Below are positions 44,731 to 53,925 of a stretch of 64,000 nt of DNA, piece by piece (position 1 is the stretch's first letter; each line of letters opens with the position of its first letter). The stretch is from assembly GCA_029215795.1 (NCBI GenBank), contig JARDYH010000003.1:262851562-262915561 (forward strand). Direction: 5' to 3'. The translations under genes and the position numbers were made by a program. The notes below the pieces were generated by a model. That model worked only from the letters and a program-made list of their open reading frames with translations, ran no database searches and was not told the DNA's origin. Source of the DNA: Anniella stebbinsi (taxonomy: Eukaryota; Chordata; Lepidosauria; Squamata; Anniellidae).

Positions 44731-45620
44731 CAAGCTGGTAACTCCAGGGCTGCCTAGTATTCCTGTTGACTTCAGTAAAGGAGCTCTGTACTGGAGAGAG
44801 CTGTAATTCCCTAAAAATACTTACTATCTGAATATTTAACCAGCCGTCATCCGTAGCATTTTGTCTCTTTCCATGAATTCATTTGCTGTAGACTGAAAGC
44901 TTGGGCTGATTAACATACTTGAAAGCGGAGATTATATAAATTACGGTTTAAAATCAGACATTACAGACCCACCTTCCAGCTGAGCCCTGGCTGACATGTG
45001 AGTTTTCCTAAAGTACCCTGCATCCCTTTGAAACCGTACCCTATAATTTAGTGCTCCCCAAATTGTAGCGCATGGGCAAAATGTTGCCTGCTTTTCTTCT
45101 GTTGTGGCTCACAGACTGAGGATTGAATCTGAGTTGTATTTTTTAAATAAACAAATCAAGGGAGCTTCTCCCCGCCCCCACCTGTTCCCCCCACCCTCCC
45201 AGACATACACTACGGGTGGCATTAATCTGTGTACCATCTATGAGTGAGTCCTAGGCCCAGGAAGGGTGGTACTTCCTTTGACTATAAACACTGAGATTGT
45301 TTAGTTTGATGTTCAGTTGTCAAAAACTCTCTCGAGCTTTGAATGAGTTTTGTATTTTCATTCTGTTGTTGGTTACCAAGGGTCAGTTTATACAATCCAG
45401 TGGTAAAGTTTTCCCTGGACTGTACCACTTCATGCTGCAGATGGGGTTTGTCATGTTTGAATGCTCCACCATAGGGAGTGGGGAAACCCTAACCTCCCTT
45501 CAAAAAGAAAAATAGTGTGTCCTGATTTCCGGAGAGGTAGCCATGTTAGTCTCTTGCAAGAGTCTTATGGCAACTTAAAAGACGAATATATTTATTCTGG
45601 CATGAGCTTTCATAGGCTTT
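44731..45620. other. Unassigned intronic stretch
   Basis: 45526-45612 (GGAGAGGTAGCCATGTTAGT, GCATGAGCTTTCATAGGCTT) looks like part of a known-type dispersed repeat with an MITE inserted in its middle; the text resumes at about 45868 (ACTTCAACAGATGCATGAAC). The rest is unassigned. Confidence 0.45.
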
Positions 45621-45866
45621 GGCCAGACCTACATCAAGCAGGATATAGCACCACGAAAGTGGTATGAAAGTGGTATATAAAAGGCAGGAGCCACACCAAG
45701 CAGGATATAACACTAGGAAAGTGGTATATGGTACGTGTCTTATGAGCCCCAACAGTTGTCAGTGCACTTTAATACCACTATAAAGCCATAATGTGGCTCC
45801 TGCCTTTTATATACCACTTTCATACCGCTTTATTAGTGCCATATCCTGCTTGGTGTAGATTGGGCC
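45621..45866. mobile_element. Palindromic MITE (family I)
   Basis: GGCCAGACCTACATCAAGC at the left and, reversed, GGCCCAATCTACACCAAGC at the right. The internal words AAGTGGTATATAAAAGGCAG and CTGCCTTTTATATACCACTT are exact reverse complements. It interrupts the sentence-like repeat GCTTTCATAGGCTT/CTACTTCAACAGATGC. Confidence 0.8.
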
Positions 45867-46023
45867 ACTGTCTACTTCAACAGATGCATGAACTGTTAAC
45901 CTCAAATTGGCAGGTTTATATAGTCTGGGGCAGGAGAGATATATAAACTGGATTGTCAGAGGGAATTGGAATGTTAAAAGCACAGTGATGATTACCTTAA
46001 TAATTGCCAGTCACAGAGCATTG

Positions 46024-46325
46024 TTATTTATTTATTACATTACAATATTGGGGAAAAGGTGGGATATAAATAAATAAATACAATACAATACAATAATAAT
46101 AATACATTATATCATGCTTTTTTCCCTCTTGCAATGAACCCAAGGTGGCTTACATGAGCCTCCTCCTTTCCACTTTATCCTCACAACAACCCTGTGAGGT
46201 AGGTTAGGCTGAGAGTCAGGGACTGGCCCAAAGTCACCCAGTGAGCTTCATGGCCTAGTGGGGACTAGAACCTGGATCTCCTGAGTCCCAGTCCAACACT
46301 CTGACCACTAAACCACATTGTTGGG
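46024..46325 (-). mobile_element. tRNA-derived SINE (S2) plus a second tail
   Basis: Head at 46325 reads (minus) ATGTGGTTTAGTGGTCAGAG, then AGATCCAGGTTCTAGTCCC, CATGAAGCTCACTGGGTGAC and CCTACCTCACAGGGTTGTTG. At 46065-46100 a plus-strand type tail (GTGGGATATAAATAAATAAA) faces it, so the tail of another element is fused here. Confidence 0.8.
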
Positions 46326-46499
46326 TGAGACCACAGACATCATTGCAGTGGTGAGCTGATTAACACATGTAGTGCGATTTTTTTTTCAATGTAAACACTC
46401 TTTGTCCTAATTAAAACCAGAGGAAATAGCGTTGAATGTCTTGATGAGTACCATTTCAGCAATTTCGAGTTGATGTCTGTCTTTAAAATTCTTTTGCTC

Positions 46500-46514
46500 A
46501 AGAATGGCCACCGT
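46500..46514 (+). repeat. L1 target-site duplication, left copy
   Basis: AAGAATGGCCACCGT, identical to 50585-50599. The reconstructed empty site is TTTTGCTC/AAGAATGG; the nicked strand would read TCTT/GA, close to the L1 endonuclease preference. Confidence 0.95.
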
Positions 46515-46612
46515 GGGGGTAAAAATGGGTGTGTGTGTGGGGGGGGGAAAGGGTGGGGGGGTATGTGTTTCACTGACCGAGACCAATTTAATGACGTGGT
46601 TGAAAGTAAGAA

Positions 46613-49600
46613 ATGGAGAATAGATTGAGATGTGCAACTCTAAATGTTAAGGGGCTAGGAACGGTGGTTAAAAGACGAAGAATTGAAACATTATTGAAAA
46701 GAGAAAAAATAGATATAATTTTTTTGCAGGAAACTCATCAGATAAAGGATGGGGCTAATGAGTTACGAATGAGGGAAGTAGGAGTGTATGAAAAGTCATT
46801 TGGTACTTCTAAAGCGAGAGGTGTGGCAATAATAATATCGAAGAAATGTGGTGTTAATATTCAAAATATAAAGAAAGATAAGAATGGAAGGATCCTTATA
46901 ATTTACTGTACGTTGGAAGAGGAAGAATTTGTGCTGATAAACGTCTATGCTCCAAATGGGAAACAAATTGATTTTATTAAAGAAGTATTTAATATGGTGG
47001 GAGATTTAGGGAAAAAGAATATTGTGATGGCTGGAGATTTTAATATGGTACTAGATAAAGGGAAAGATAGAGATAATATAACAAGAGATAGTAGAGGAGA
47101 GGGTAAGACAGAATTAGCTAAATTAATGGAGAGGAAAGAATTAATGGATGTATGGAGAGTTCTAAAAGGGCAAGAAAGAAAATATACATTTTATTCACCT
47201 AGATTTAAGAGCTACTCAAGGATTGATTATATTTTTATATCAAAGAATATGGTACCTAAATTAACAGATTGTGATATTGGAGTAATTAAGATCACAGACC
47301 ATGCTCTAATGATGATGGACATCAAGTTAAAGAAGGATTATAAACAAGCAAAGAGATGGAGAATGGACGGAAGAATTTTTAAAAATAAAAACATAGTGGA
47401 TAAATTAAAAAAGGAACTGCAGGAAATATGGCAGATAAATGAAAAAGGAGCTAATTCGCAAGGATTATTATGGGATACGATGAAAGCAGTAATAAGAGGG
47501 ATCTGTATTAGGGAAATGTCCACACTTAAAAAGCAACAGGAAGTACTTAATAAAAAGGTTGAAGAAGAGATAAGGAGTTTAGAGGAGAGACTGAGACAGT
47601 CAAAAGATAAGCGATTATATGCCCTAATTCAGGCTAAAAAAAAGGAATTGGAGAAAGAAGAAATAGAACAGGTCCAAAAGAATTTATTATATTTAAAGAG
47701 AGATTTTTTTGAATTTAGTAATAGAAATTCCAGATTGCTGGCTAGATCCACGCAGTCAGAGAAGGCTAAGAATATGATAGGGACAATAAGAGATAAGTTA
47801 GGGAATAGATGTAATGTAATGAAAGATAAATTAAGGATTTTTCAGGATTTTTATAAAGATTTATATACTTCAGAGGCGCTTTCACAAGAAAAGATTCGGG
47901 AATATGTAGAAAGGAATTGGAAAATAAGACTGGAGGATCAAGATAGGGAGTGTATGGAAGCCTTGGTTACTGATAAAGAAATTGAGGGAATTATTGGAAA
48001 ACTAAAAGGAGGTAAGTCTCCGGGGATTGATGGTCTGGGGCCGGAATTTTATAAAATATTTAAAGATATTTTAATACCTAGATTAAAAAAATTATTCAAT
48101 AATATAATAGAAGGAGGAATGACCCCGCCATCGTGGGACCAGTCCCTGGTTGTATTAATACAGAAGCCAGGCAAGGACTTGACAGATCCAGCGTCATATA
48201 GACCAATATCTTTAATAAATCAGGATGCAAAAATATTTTCAGCAATTATGGCTAAAAGAATGGGTACATTTATATTTAAATATATTAAAAATGATCAATG
48301 CGGATTTATTTTAGGTAGGAAAATGCCGAATTTAATTGGGAGAGTTATAAATATAATAAATATTATAAAAAAAAGAAAACTAAAAGCAGGATTATTAGCT
48401 CTGGATATTTTTAAAGCCTTTGATTGCGTGGAATGGCCAGCGTTAAAAATAATATTAAAAACATTTGGGTTTGGACATAAATTTATGGGAGTGATAAATC
48501 AGATGTATAAAAATAATAAAGCGGAAATAATGGTTAATGATGGGTTAACGCAACAAATAATACTAGCCCGAGGAACTAGGCAAGGATGTCCACTTTCACC
48601 GATTTTATTTGCAATAGTTATAGAAATTTTAGCAAATGTAATTAGGGAAGATGAAAGATTAAAGGGGATAGGAAGAAAAAACAAGATTAAAGTAAATATG
48701 TTTGCGGATGATACGTTATTGACAATACAAGACCCCCTAGAAAGTGGGGAGATGATTCAGAAACATTTGAGAGAATTTGGGGAAATTACAGGATTACAAG
48801 TTAATTGGGGGAAGTCAGAAATGATGTTGTATAACTATAACAAGGAAGAGATGGAGAAATGTAAAGTTAAGTTAGGATTAAGACATAAAAATATAATAAG
48901 ATATTTAGGAGTTAATATAGATAAAGAATTAGAAAGAATAGAGGAACTTAATTTTGTAAGCTTAAGAAAAGAGGTAGGGGAGAAATTACAGATTTATAGA
49001 AAATTAAAACATTCTTGGTTTGGTAGAATAGCGGTTATTAAAATGAAGATATTACCTAAGGTTAATTTTTTGTTTAGAATGCTACCTATTAGAATTTCAG
49101 CAGCTGAGCTTAAAAATTGGCAAAATATGATTAATGCATATTGTAATGGGGATAAAAGAGCTAGGATAAATAAGGGGTTATGGTATAAGACTCAAAAGAA
49201 AGGAGGTTTAGGACTTCCTAACATTAAGAATTATTATATTGCTAATCAGTTAAGATATGTTATTCATGCTATTTTAGGGGAGCAAGATTTGGAATGGCTG
49301 GAATCGCAAACAGTAGAGATAGAATGTAAACTGCGAAATATATTTTTTACCAAAATGCAGAAGAAAGAATGGAAGGTACTGGACAACCCATTATTGGAAA
49401 ATATAATGTCGATATGGGAGAAGTATAGGGGGAAGTTGATACCAGGAGATTCTCCGCTAGCCCCAGTTGTAGTAGTGGGAAACTTCCCAAGAGCATTAAA
49501 ATCAGAGATGGAAGTGAGACTGAAAGAACAAGATATTTTTAAGCTAAGGAATTGGATGGGAAAGATGAAAGATAGTGAGTCTATTAAAGATTTGTTTAAA

Positions 49601-50455
49601 GGACAGAAGATAGCGTGGTTTAAGTCTCTGCAACTGGTAAAATGGACAGAGGAATGGAGGAAAAAAAATAAGAAATGTAGAAATAATACCAGATTTGAAG
49701 ATTTAATTGAACAAATAGAAAAAAAAGAGGAAGCCAGAGCTAAAAAAGGACTCACTAGCGAGATATATAAAATTTTAATAGAGGGGGAAAGTCAGGACTC
49801 ACTTAAGATTATAAAAGAGGTATGGGAAGAAGATATTAGGGAAAAAATTAATGAAGATAATTGGGGAAGGATGTGGAATGTAAGAATGTTGAAATTACTG
49901 TCGATTAGAATTAAGGAGAACTATTATAAGATAGTTTGGAGATGGTATCTAACACCTGTAAGATTTCATCAGATTGATAAAAAAGTGTCTAAGAATTGTT
50001 GGAGGGGATGTCAGGAGGTTGGGACCTATTTTCACATGTGGTGGAGCTGTGAACAAATACAAAAATTCTGGGAAAAGGTATTTAAAGAAATAAGTGATAT
50101 AATTGGAAGTAAATTGGAATTAAACCCGAAGCTAGCTCTACTAGCAATATGGGATAGCAGGAATAAGCATATAATTAATAGAGAATTGGTAAACAACCTC
50201 CTGGCACCCGTTAGAATAATGATTGCTAAAAATTGGAAAGGGCAACGAAGTTATAAAATAGAAGATTGGTATAAAGAAATTTGGGATATAGCATTGAATG
50301 ATATGTTGACATGTAAAATGAAAATAATGAGGGGAATGTCCAGTAAGAGTGATTTTGGAGATATATGGAATCCCTTTTTGGAATATGTTTTAAGATCGGG
50401 AAAGGGACAGTCGCCTTCAAAAGAGTCATTAAAATTCTGGAAGGAAGATGAATGA
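46613..50455 (+). CDS. L1 ORF2 protein (endonuclease-reverse transcriptase)
   Basis: The protein has 1280 residues, the normal size for L1 ORF2p (human 1275). It nicks DNA and copies RNA at the nick (target-primed reverse transcription). Residues 1-235 are the APE-like endonuclease: E40 in FLQETHQ, D142 in AGDFNMV and H230 in ITDHALM are in the catalytic positions, with R-IDYIF before. The RT domain spans about 450-760: GGKSPGIDGLGPEFY, SYRPISLIN, motif A LALDIFKAFD (D598), motif B RGTRQGCPLSPILF, and motif C MFADDTLL (D699 and D700). The C-terminal Cys motif is C1129-x3-C1133-x7-H1141-x4-C1146. All key residues are present, so it could be active. The start is the first Met after the candidate ORF1 tail. 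Because the copy lacks ORF1 and a promoter, expression would depend on intronic read-through. Confidence 0.95.
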   Translation: MENRLRCATLNVKGLGTVVKRRRIETLLKREKIDIIFLQETHQIKDGANELRMREVGVYEKSFGTSKARGVAIIISKKCGVNIQNIKKDKNGRILIIYCTLEEEEFVLINVYAPNGKQIDFIKEVFNMVGDLGKKNIVMAGDFNMVLDKGKDRDNITRDSRGEGKTELAKLMERKELMDVWRVLKGQERKYTFYSPRFKSYSRIDYIFISKNMVPKLTDCDIGVIKITDHALMMMDIKLKKDYKQAKRWRMDGRIFKNKNIVDKLKKELQEIWQINEKGANSQGLLWDTMKAVIRGICIREMSTLKKQQEVLNKKVEEEIRSLEERLRQSKDKRLYALIQAKKKELEKEEIEQVQKNLLYLKRDFFEFSNRNSRLLARSTQSEKAKNMIGTIRDKLGNRCNVMKDKLRIFQDFYKDLYTSEALSQEKIREYVERNWKIRLEDQDRECMEALVTDKEIEGIIGKLKGGKSPGIDGLGPEFYKIFKDILIPRLKKLFNNIIEGGMTPPSWDQSLVVLIQKPGKDLTDPASYRPISLINQDAKIFSAIMAKRMGTFIFKYIKNDQCGFILGRKMPNLIGRVINIINIIKKRKLKAGLLALDIFKAFDCVEWPALKIILKTFGFGHKFMGVINQMYKNNKAEIMVNDGLTQQIILARGTRQGCPLSPILFAIVIEILANVIREDERLKGIGRKNKIKVNMFADDTLLTIQDPLESGEMIQKHLREFGEITGLQVNWGKSEMMLYNYNKEEMEKCKVKLGLRHKNIIRYLGVNIDKELERIEELNFVSLRKEVGEKLQIYRKLKHSWFGRIAVIKMKILPKVNFLFRMLPIRISAAELKNWQNMINAYCNGDKRARINKGLWYKTQKKGGLGLPNIKNYYIANQLRYVIHAILGEQDLEWLESQTVEIECKLRNIFFTKMQKKEWKVLDNPLLENIMSIWEKYRGKLIPGDSPLAPVVVVGNFPRALKSEMEVRLKEQDIFKLRNWMGKMKDSESIKDLFKGQKIAWFKSLQLVKWTEEWRKKNKKCRNNTRFEDLIEQIEKKEEARAKKGLTSEIYKILIEGESQDSLKIIKEVWEEDIREKINEDNWGRMWNVRMLKLLSIRIKENYYKIVWRWYLTPVRFHQIDKKVSKNCWRGCQEVGTYFHMWWSCEQIQKFWEKVFKEISDIIGSKLELNPKLALLAIWDSRNKHIINRELVNNLLAPVRIMIAKNWKGQRSYKIEDWYKEIWDIALNDMLTCKMKIMRGMSSKSDFGDIWNPFLEYVLRSGKGQSPSKESLKFWKEDE

Positions 50456-50555
50456 ATGGGAGTAGGTCTCGGGGGGGGTGCACGGGGGTAGTCGAGGGAG
50501 TTAGTTGTTTTACATTATGTATTATGTGTATGTTTGTTTGTTTTGTTGAAAAATG

Positions 50556-50561
50556 AATAAA
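50556..50561 (+). terminator. L1 polyadenylation signal AATAAA
   Basis: AATAAA ten bases before the A run at 50571. It lies in the sense direction of SPTBN1, so it could in principle cause premature polyadenylation of the host transcript. Confidence 0.8.
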
Positions 50562-50584
50562 AATTATACTAAAAAAAAAAAAAA

Positions 50585-50599
50585 AAGAATGGCCACCGT
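50585..50599 (+). repeat. L1 target-site duplication, right copy
   Basis: AAGAATGGCCACCGT directly after the A run; the first two As cannot be separated from the tail. Identical to 46500-46514. Confidence 0.95.
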
Positions 50600-50670
50600 A
50601 AGGTCATTGACAGAGCGTCCCTGGAGGCTGAAATTTCCCCTCATTGGTATGTATGGTAAGATGAAGGACT

Positions 50671-50847
50671 AATGGAGGCTGGTGGCTCGAATACCAGAAG
50701 GGCAAGGAATCCACTCCAGGTTTCAGTCAGAACTCTAAAAGAGCTCTCCAAAGGTCATATGCACCTTGGATAGCTCCTTTAGAGTTCTGACTTAAACCCC
50801 GGGGAGAATTTACTGCCTCACATGCATTGGAGTCACCAGCCTCCATT
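50671..50847. mobile_element. Palindromic MITE (family K)
   Basis: Left end AATGGAGGCTGGTGGCTC and right end reverse complement AATGGAGGCTGGTGACTCC pair closely. Internal words CTCTAAAAGAGCTCTCC and GAGTTCTGACTTAAACC are also mirrored (TTTCAGTCAGAACTCT). A second copy sits just before the SPTBN1 exon at 62.9 kb. TSD not resolved. Confidence 0.75.
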
Positions 50848-50851
50848 GGGA

Positions 50852-51060
50852 AAGACTATAGCTCAGCGGTTGAGTGCATGCTTTGCCAGGCAGGCAAGAG
50901 ATCTCAAGTTCAATCCTGGTCATTTTCAGGTAGAGCTGGGAAACATCCTAGTCTGACACCCCTGACAGCTGTTGCCAGTCATTATAGATCCTTGGGGAAG
51001 GCTGGTATAGAGAAGTTCTGGCTCATGACAAGGCAGCTTCCTGTGTTTCCAAGTCTGAAC
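50852..51060 (+). mobile_element. tRNA-derived SINE (S1)
   Basis: GACTATAGCTCAGCGGTTGA (A box), CTCAAGTTCAATCCTGG (B box), TTTTCAGGTAGAGCTGGG and GACAGCTGTTGCCAGTC, ending AAGGCAGCTTCCTGTGTTTC. It begins four bases after the K MITE. Confidence 0.8.
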
Positions 51061-51638
51061 TTTTCACTTTTGCTGCTGATATATACATGGAGTAAAAAGT
51101 TCAGCTTTGGGTCCTTCTAGGCTTTTTAATTGGCAGACCCAATTGCTAGCAAAAGGTATTCCCTAGCTGACATTTGTTTTAAAGATTCTGTATTGAGGAG
51201 TCATTTCACAGCTGTTTGGAGAGGAGCAACAGAAGCTGTTGATCCTTGGAGGGGGCGGCATGTTTTTCAAGGGCATCCTCCTCAAAAGGAAAACGTTCAG
51301 GAATTGCCGGAATTTGCGGATCTGCCTGTGGGATTCGGAGGCGTACTTTCACATCTTGCTGCTTGAGCAAACTCTGGTCCCCAAGTGGTTTCCTTCCTCC
51401 TGAAACTCTTTGACACTAAAGTGACTCTTGCACTACTGACCTTACTTTTTATCATGTTGCGGGGATGAATCAGTGGCCACATTACACTGCTTTAATCTCA
51501 CTCACTTTGATAGCTTTAATGGGGAGTTGATTTGTGTAAGCATGTCCTGAGTCAGCTTCTCCCTTTCCCAACAGAAGGATTTTCGAAGTCTGTTCTTTAA
51601 ATTGCCTGGATGATATCCAGCATGGAATGGGAGACAGA
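51061..51638. other. Unassigned intronic stretch
   Basis: No exon or named repeat. Confidence 0.5.
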
Positions 51639-51993
51639 GGCTCAGTTCAGACGATGACTCTTTTTCCCGTTCTACCCTCCCTTCATGGCACACCTGAATG
51701 CAGTATAGAAGTTGCCAATTAACCGTAGTCTCCCATTTTGTCCGAACCAGGAATCTATGATTATCAGCTTCAGAACAAACCAGGATCTCAAGCCAAGTTC
51801 AAATTTTGATTTAAGATCCTGGCTAGTTCCAAACCTTGTAACCACAGTTTCCTAGTCCAGACAAAATGATACCCAATGGTTAATTGGTGGTTTCATGGTT
51901 TACTCAAATGCTTGGAAGTGGCTGAATGTGAAAGCACAAGGCTCATTCATATCTTGATTTCCTAAGCAGCGATAGGATCATCCGAACATGGCC
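51639..51993. mobile_element. MITE with hAT-like ends
   Basis: GGCTCAGTTCAGACGATGAC at the left and, reversed, GGCCATGTTCGGATGATCC at the right belong to the GGCTCAGTTCGGA end group (14.3, 39.6 kb). Interior has TAACCGTAGT/ACCACAGTTT-type words. Length about 355 bp. Confidence 0.65.
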
Positions 51994-52029
51994 AGACAAG
52001 CAGATTAAGGTTTTGGTTCAACCTGTCTA

Positions 52030-52205
52030 CCAGCCATAAGATTGCTAGGTAGCTTTGAACAAGTCATTGCTCACTTCACTCTTCACCTCCAAAACTGAAA
52101 TATGACCTCCAGCCTCCACGTGGTTGTGGGAAGGTGAGTAAAACAAGGGAGTGTCAAACACTTTGCTCAGTAAAAGTGCCATATAAATGATTAACGATGA
52201 TTACA
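52030..52205 (+). mobile_element. MIR-like SINE remnant
   Basis: AGCTTTGAACAAGTCATTGC, then TTGTGGGAAGGTGAGTAAAA and AAAAGTGCCATATAAATG follow the MIR core and tail order. Very diverged. Confidence 0.5.
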
Positions 52206-53224
52206 GGTTCGGGAAGCTCACTGAGCTGAGTAAATGTGTAGGACAATAATTTTGTCCTCTGCACCAGTTCAAAGCCAACTGGACTATAACCCTTTTCAGT
52301 TTGTAGGGAAATGGCCCTATGCTAAACAAATAAAACATGACTAAAATCCACCAACGGCTCCATCATAAAGAGTATAGAATTTGGCTGGTGGTTTTATTGT
52401 CGATACCTTTGTCATGAATTTGATACCTCAGATTCCAAGCCCAAGCATATTCGTTTACCAAGTGTATGTAGGAGAAACCTCTCCTCTGGTAAATCTTGAA
52501 TGATAATCCCAAGTTACCAGCCCTTTGTGTGGACAAATACAGTGTCCTTCGGGTGTTTCCGTCCAGCGGAAATCTCTCTCCTTAGCATTGCCTAGAGATA
52601 AGTCTGACTCCGTCCAGCGGAAATCTCTCTCTTTAACATTGCCTAGAGATAAGTCAGACTCTCTGTTATCAGTGCAAATTCTTGAGTGCCACTTCCCTTT
52701 TCCTGCTGTGTAGGCTTTGCATGATGCTCATATTGTCTCCTTCCCTTTCCCCCCCTCCTCCCCCTTCATTGCACACACACCCTGGGAAACAAATGTTATC
52801 ACAATCTATCAGAGCTTTGTTCCTCCACCCATATCCTCTGGCTTTAATTAGAAATCTTCAGAAACCCTGAATGTCATTCTCTTTCTCCCCTCCTCTTCCC
52901 TGCAGATACGTTTACATCCACCTGTCCAACTCTGTTAGATGAACATAGGCTAATTCCTGGCTAGCTAATGATCAATAACCAATCCTTTATATTATAGCGA
53001 AATCTGCAGGGTGGGAAGATGAAGAGGCGAAGATCACCTCTGCTGCCCCCCCCCCCTGCATTGGATAATCAGGAGCTTCTAATAACTGAGGATGCAATCA
53101 ATAGGATTGCGTCCTTTTGGTAACTGGGCCTATCCGTGGTTTCCACTCATAGCCAAAGGGGGATCTCTATTTCCAGAGTTAATATGCCTGTCACCCATCA
53201 ACTGCTGAGGTTCTTGAGTGTTCT
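52206..53224. other. Intronic stretch with one tandem duplication
   Basis: Apart from the 51-bp duplication at 52560-52661, nothing is recognised. The duplicated part makes the small plus frame at 52525-52713 look repetitive. Confidence 0.5.
52560..52661. repeat. 51-bp tandem duplication
   Basis: Units 52560-52610 and 52611-52661 share CGTCCAGCGGAAATCTCTCT and TTGCCTAGAGATAAGTC, differing at about four bases. Recent local duplication. Confidence 0.9.
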
Positions 53225-53340
53225 TGCACTCAAGTCCTGCTTATGGGTTTCCCATGGACATCTGTTTGGCCCCTGTGTGAACAGAAGGCTGGACTAGGTG
53301 GACGTTGATCTGATCCAGCACAGCTCTTCTTATGTTCTGA
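53225..53340 (+). mobile_element. CR1-type LINE 3' tail (family B)
   Basis: GGGTTTCCCATGGACATCTG, GAAGGCTGGACTAGGTGGAC, then CTTCTTATGTTCTGA. It directly precedes another family B piece that starts inside the RT coding region, so two insertions, or a rearrangement, meet here. Confidence 0.75.
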
Positions 53341-53433
53341 ATGACGAGTGGATGGAGGTTAAAACAGCAGAATTGGCTACCACAAGATGTACTGCTGGCC
53401 ACCAACTTCGACAGATTCAAAAAGGAATTAGAC

Positions 53434-53558
53434 CAGCCTTCCTCAGCCTGGTGCTCTTCAGTTGCTTTGGACTTTAACTCCCATCAGCCCCAGCTAGTAT
53501 GGCCAAAGTTTGAAAATGCTTGAAGCTGTGATCCAGAACATCTGAAAGGCACCAGTCA
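53434..53558. mobile_element. hAT-type MITE (M1) inside CR1
   Basis: CAGCCTTCCTCAGCCTGGTG at the left; GAAAGGCACCAG at the right. Flanks AATTAGAC (53426-53433) and AATTAGTC (53559-53566) are an 8-bp duplication of CR1 sequence with one change. Confidence 0.85.
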
Positions 53559-53759
53559 AATTAGTCGAATTCAGGGAGGATAAGGGTGGCAATGGCTAGT
53601 GATCATGATGGCTGCATATTACTTTCAGAATCAGCAGCAGCATGTCTCTGGATACCCGTTACTGGGGAACAACAGAGAGGGCTATTTCCCTCATGACATG
53701 CTTGTGGGCTTCCCACGGACATCTGGTTGACCATTGTGAGAGACAAGATGTTAGACTAG

Positions 53760-53883
53760 GGCCCTTTCTACACTGAAGGGGTGTAGAGGGAGGGAGGGAG
53801 GGCGATCCCGGAAGTACACACCACCAGTGCACAGGGACCAGCCGGGGGCCATCCCAGGCAAATAGCCTGTTGTAGAAACGGCC
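53760..53883. mobile_element. Short MITE with GGCC ends inside CR1
   Basis: GGCCCTTTCTACA at the left and, reversed, GGCCGTTTCTACA at the right; TAG on both sides (53757-53759, 53884-53886). The CR1 word GACTAGATCG is restored when the element and one TAG are removed in thought. PIF/Harbinger-like by ends and 3-bp duplication (inference). Confidence 0.8.
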
Positions 53884-53925
53884 TAGATCGCTCTTTGGTC
53901 TAATCCAGTATGGCTCTTCCAATCC

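Larger units (their letters stand above)
46515..50584 (+). mobile_element. Recent L1 retrotransposon, 5' truncated before ORF2
   Basis: The element has 98 bp before the ORF2 start, an intact ORF2, a 115-bp 3' UTR with a G-rich segment (50469-50488), an AATAAA signal and an A run at 50571-50586. It is flanked by a 15-bp target-site duplication. ORF1 and the 5' UTR are absent, so the copy is truncated by about one third of an L1. It lies in the same direction as SPTBN1. The perfect duplication and unbroken 3.8-kb frame show a young insertion. The sequence is strongly A-rich on the plus strand, unlike its surroundings. Confidence 0.95.
53341..53925 (+). mobile_element. CR1-type LINE (B), interrupted twice
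   Basis: The frame QQNWLPQDVLLATNFDRFKK corresponds to WNSLPQEVVMATSLDGFKRG in the 1-490 copy. It stops at an M1 MITE (53434-53558) and resumes with the RT end and 3' UTR. The 3' UTR is cut again by a 124-bp palindromic element (53760-53883) and ends near GTATGGCTCTTCCAATCC. Diverged, hence old. Confidence 0.8.

Noticed and set aside
47338..49755. Minus-strand frames inside the L1 (47338-47523, 48499-48684, 49264-49755)
   Set aside because: They are antisense shadows of ORF2 with its A-rich codons read as T-rich, F/S/L-rich peptides.
46613..50455. Domesticated host gene derived from L1 ORF2
   Set aside because: Flanking target duplication, poly(A) and truncation mark an ordinary recent insertion; nothing suggests host use.
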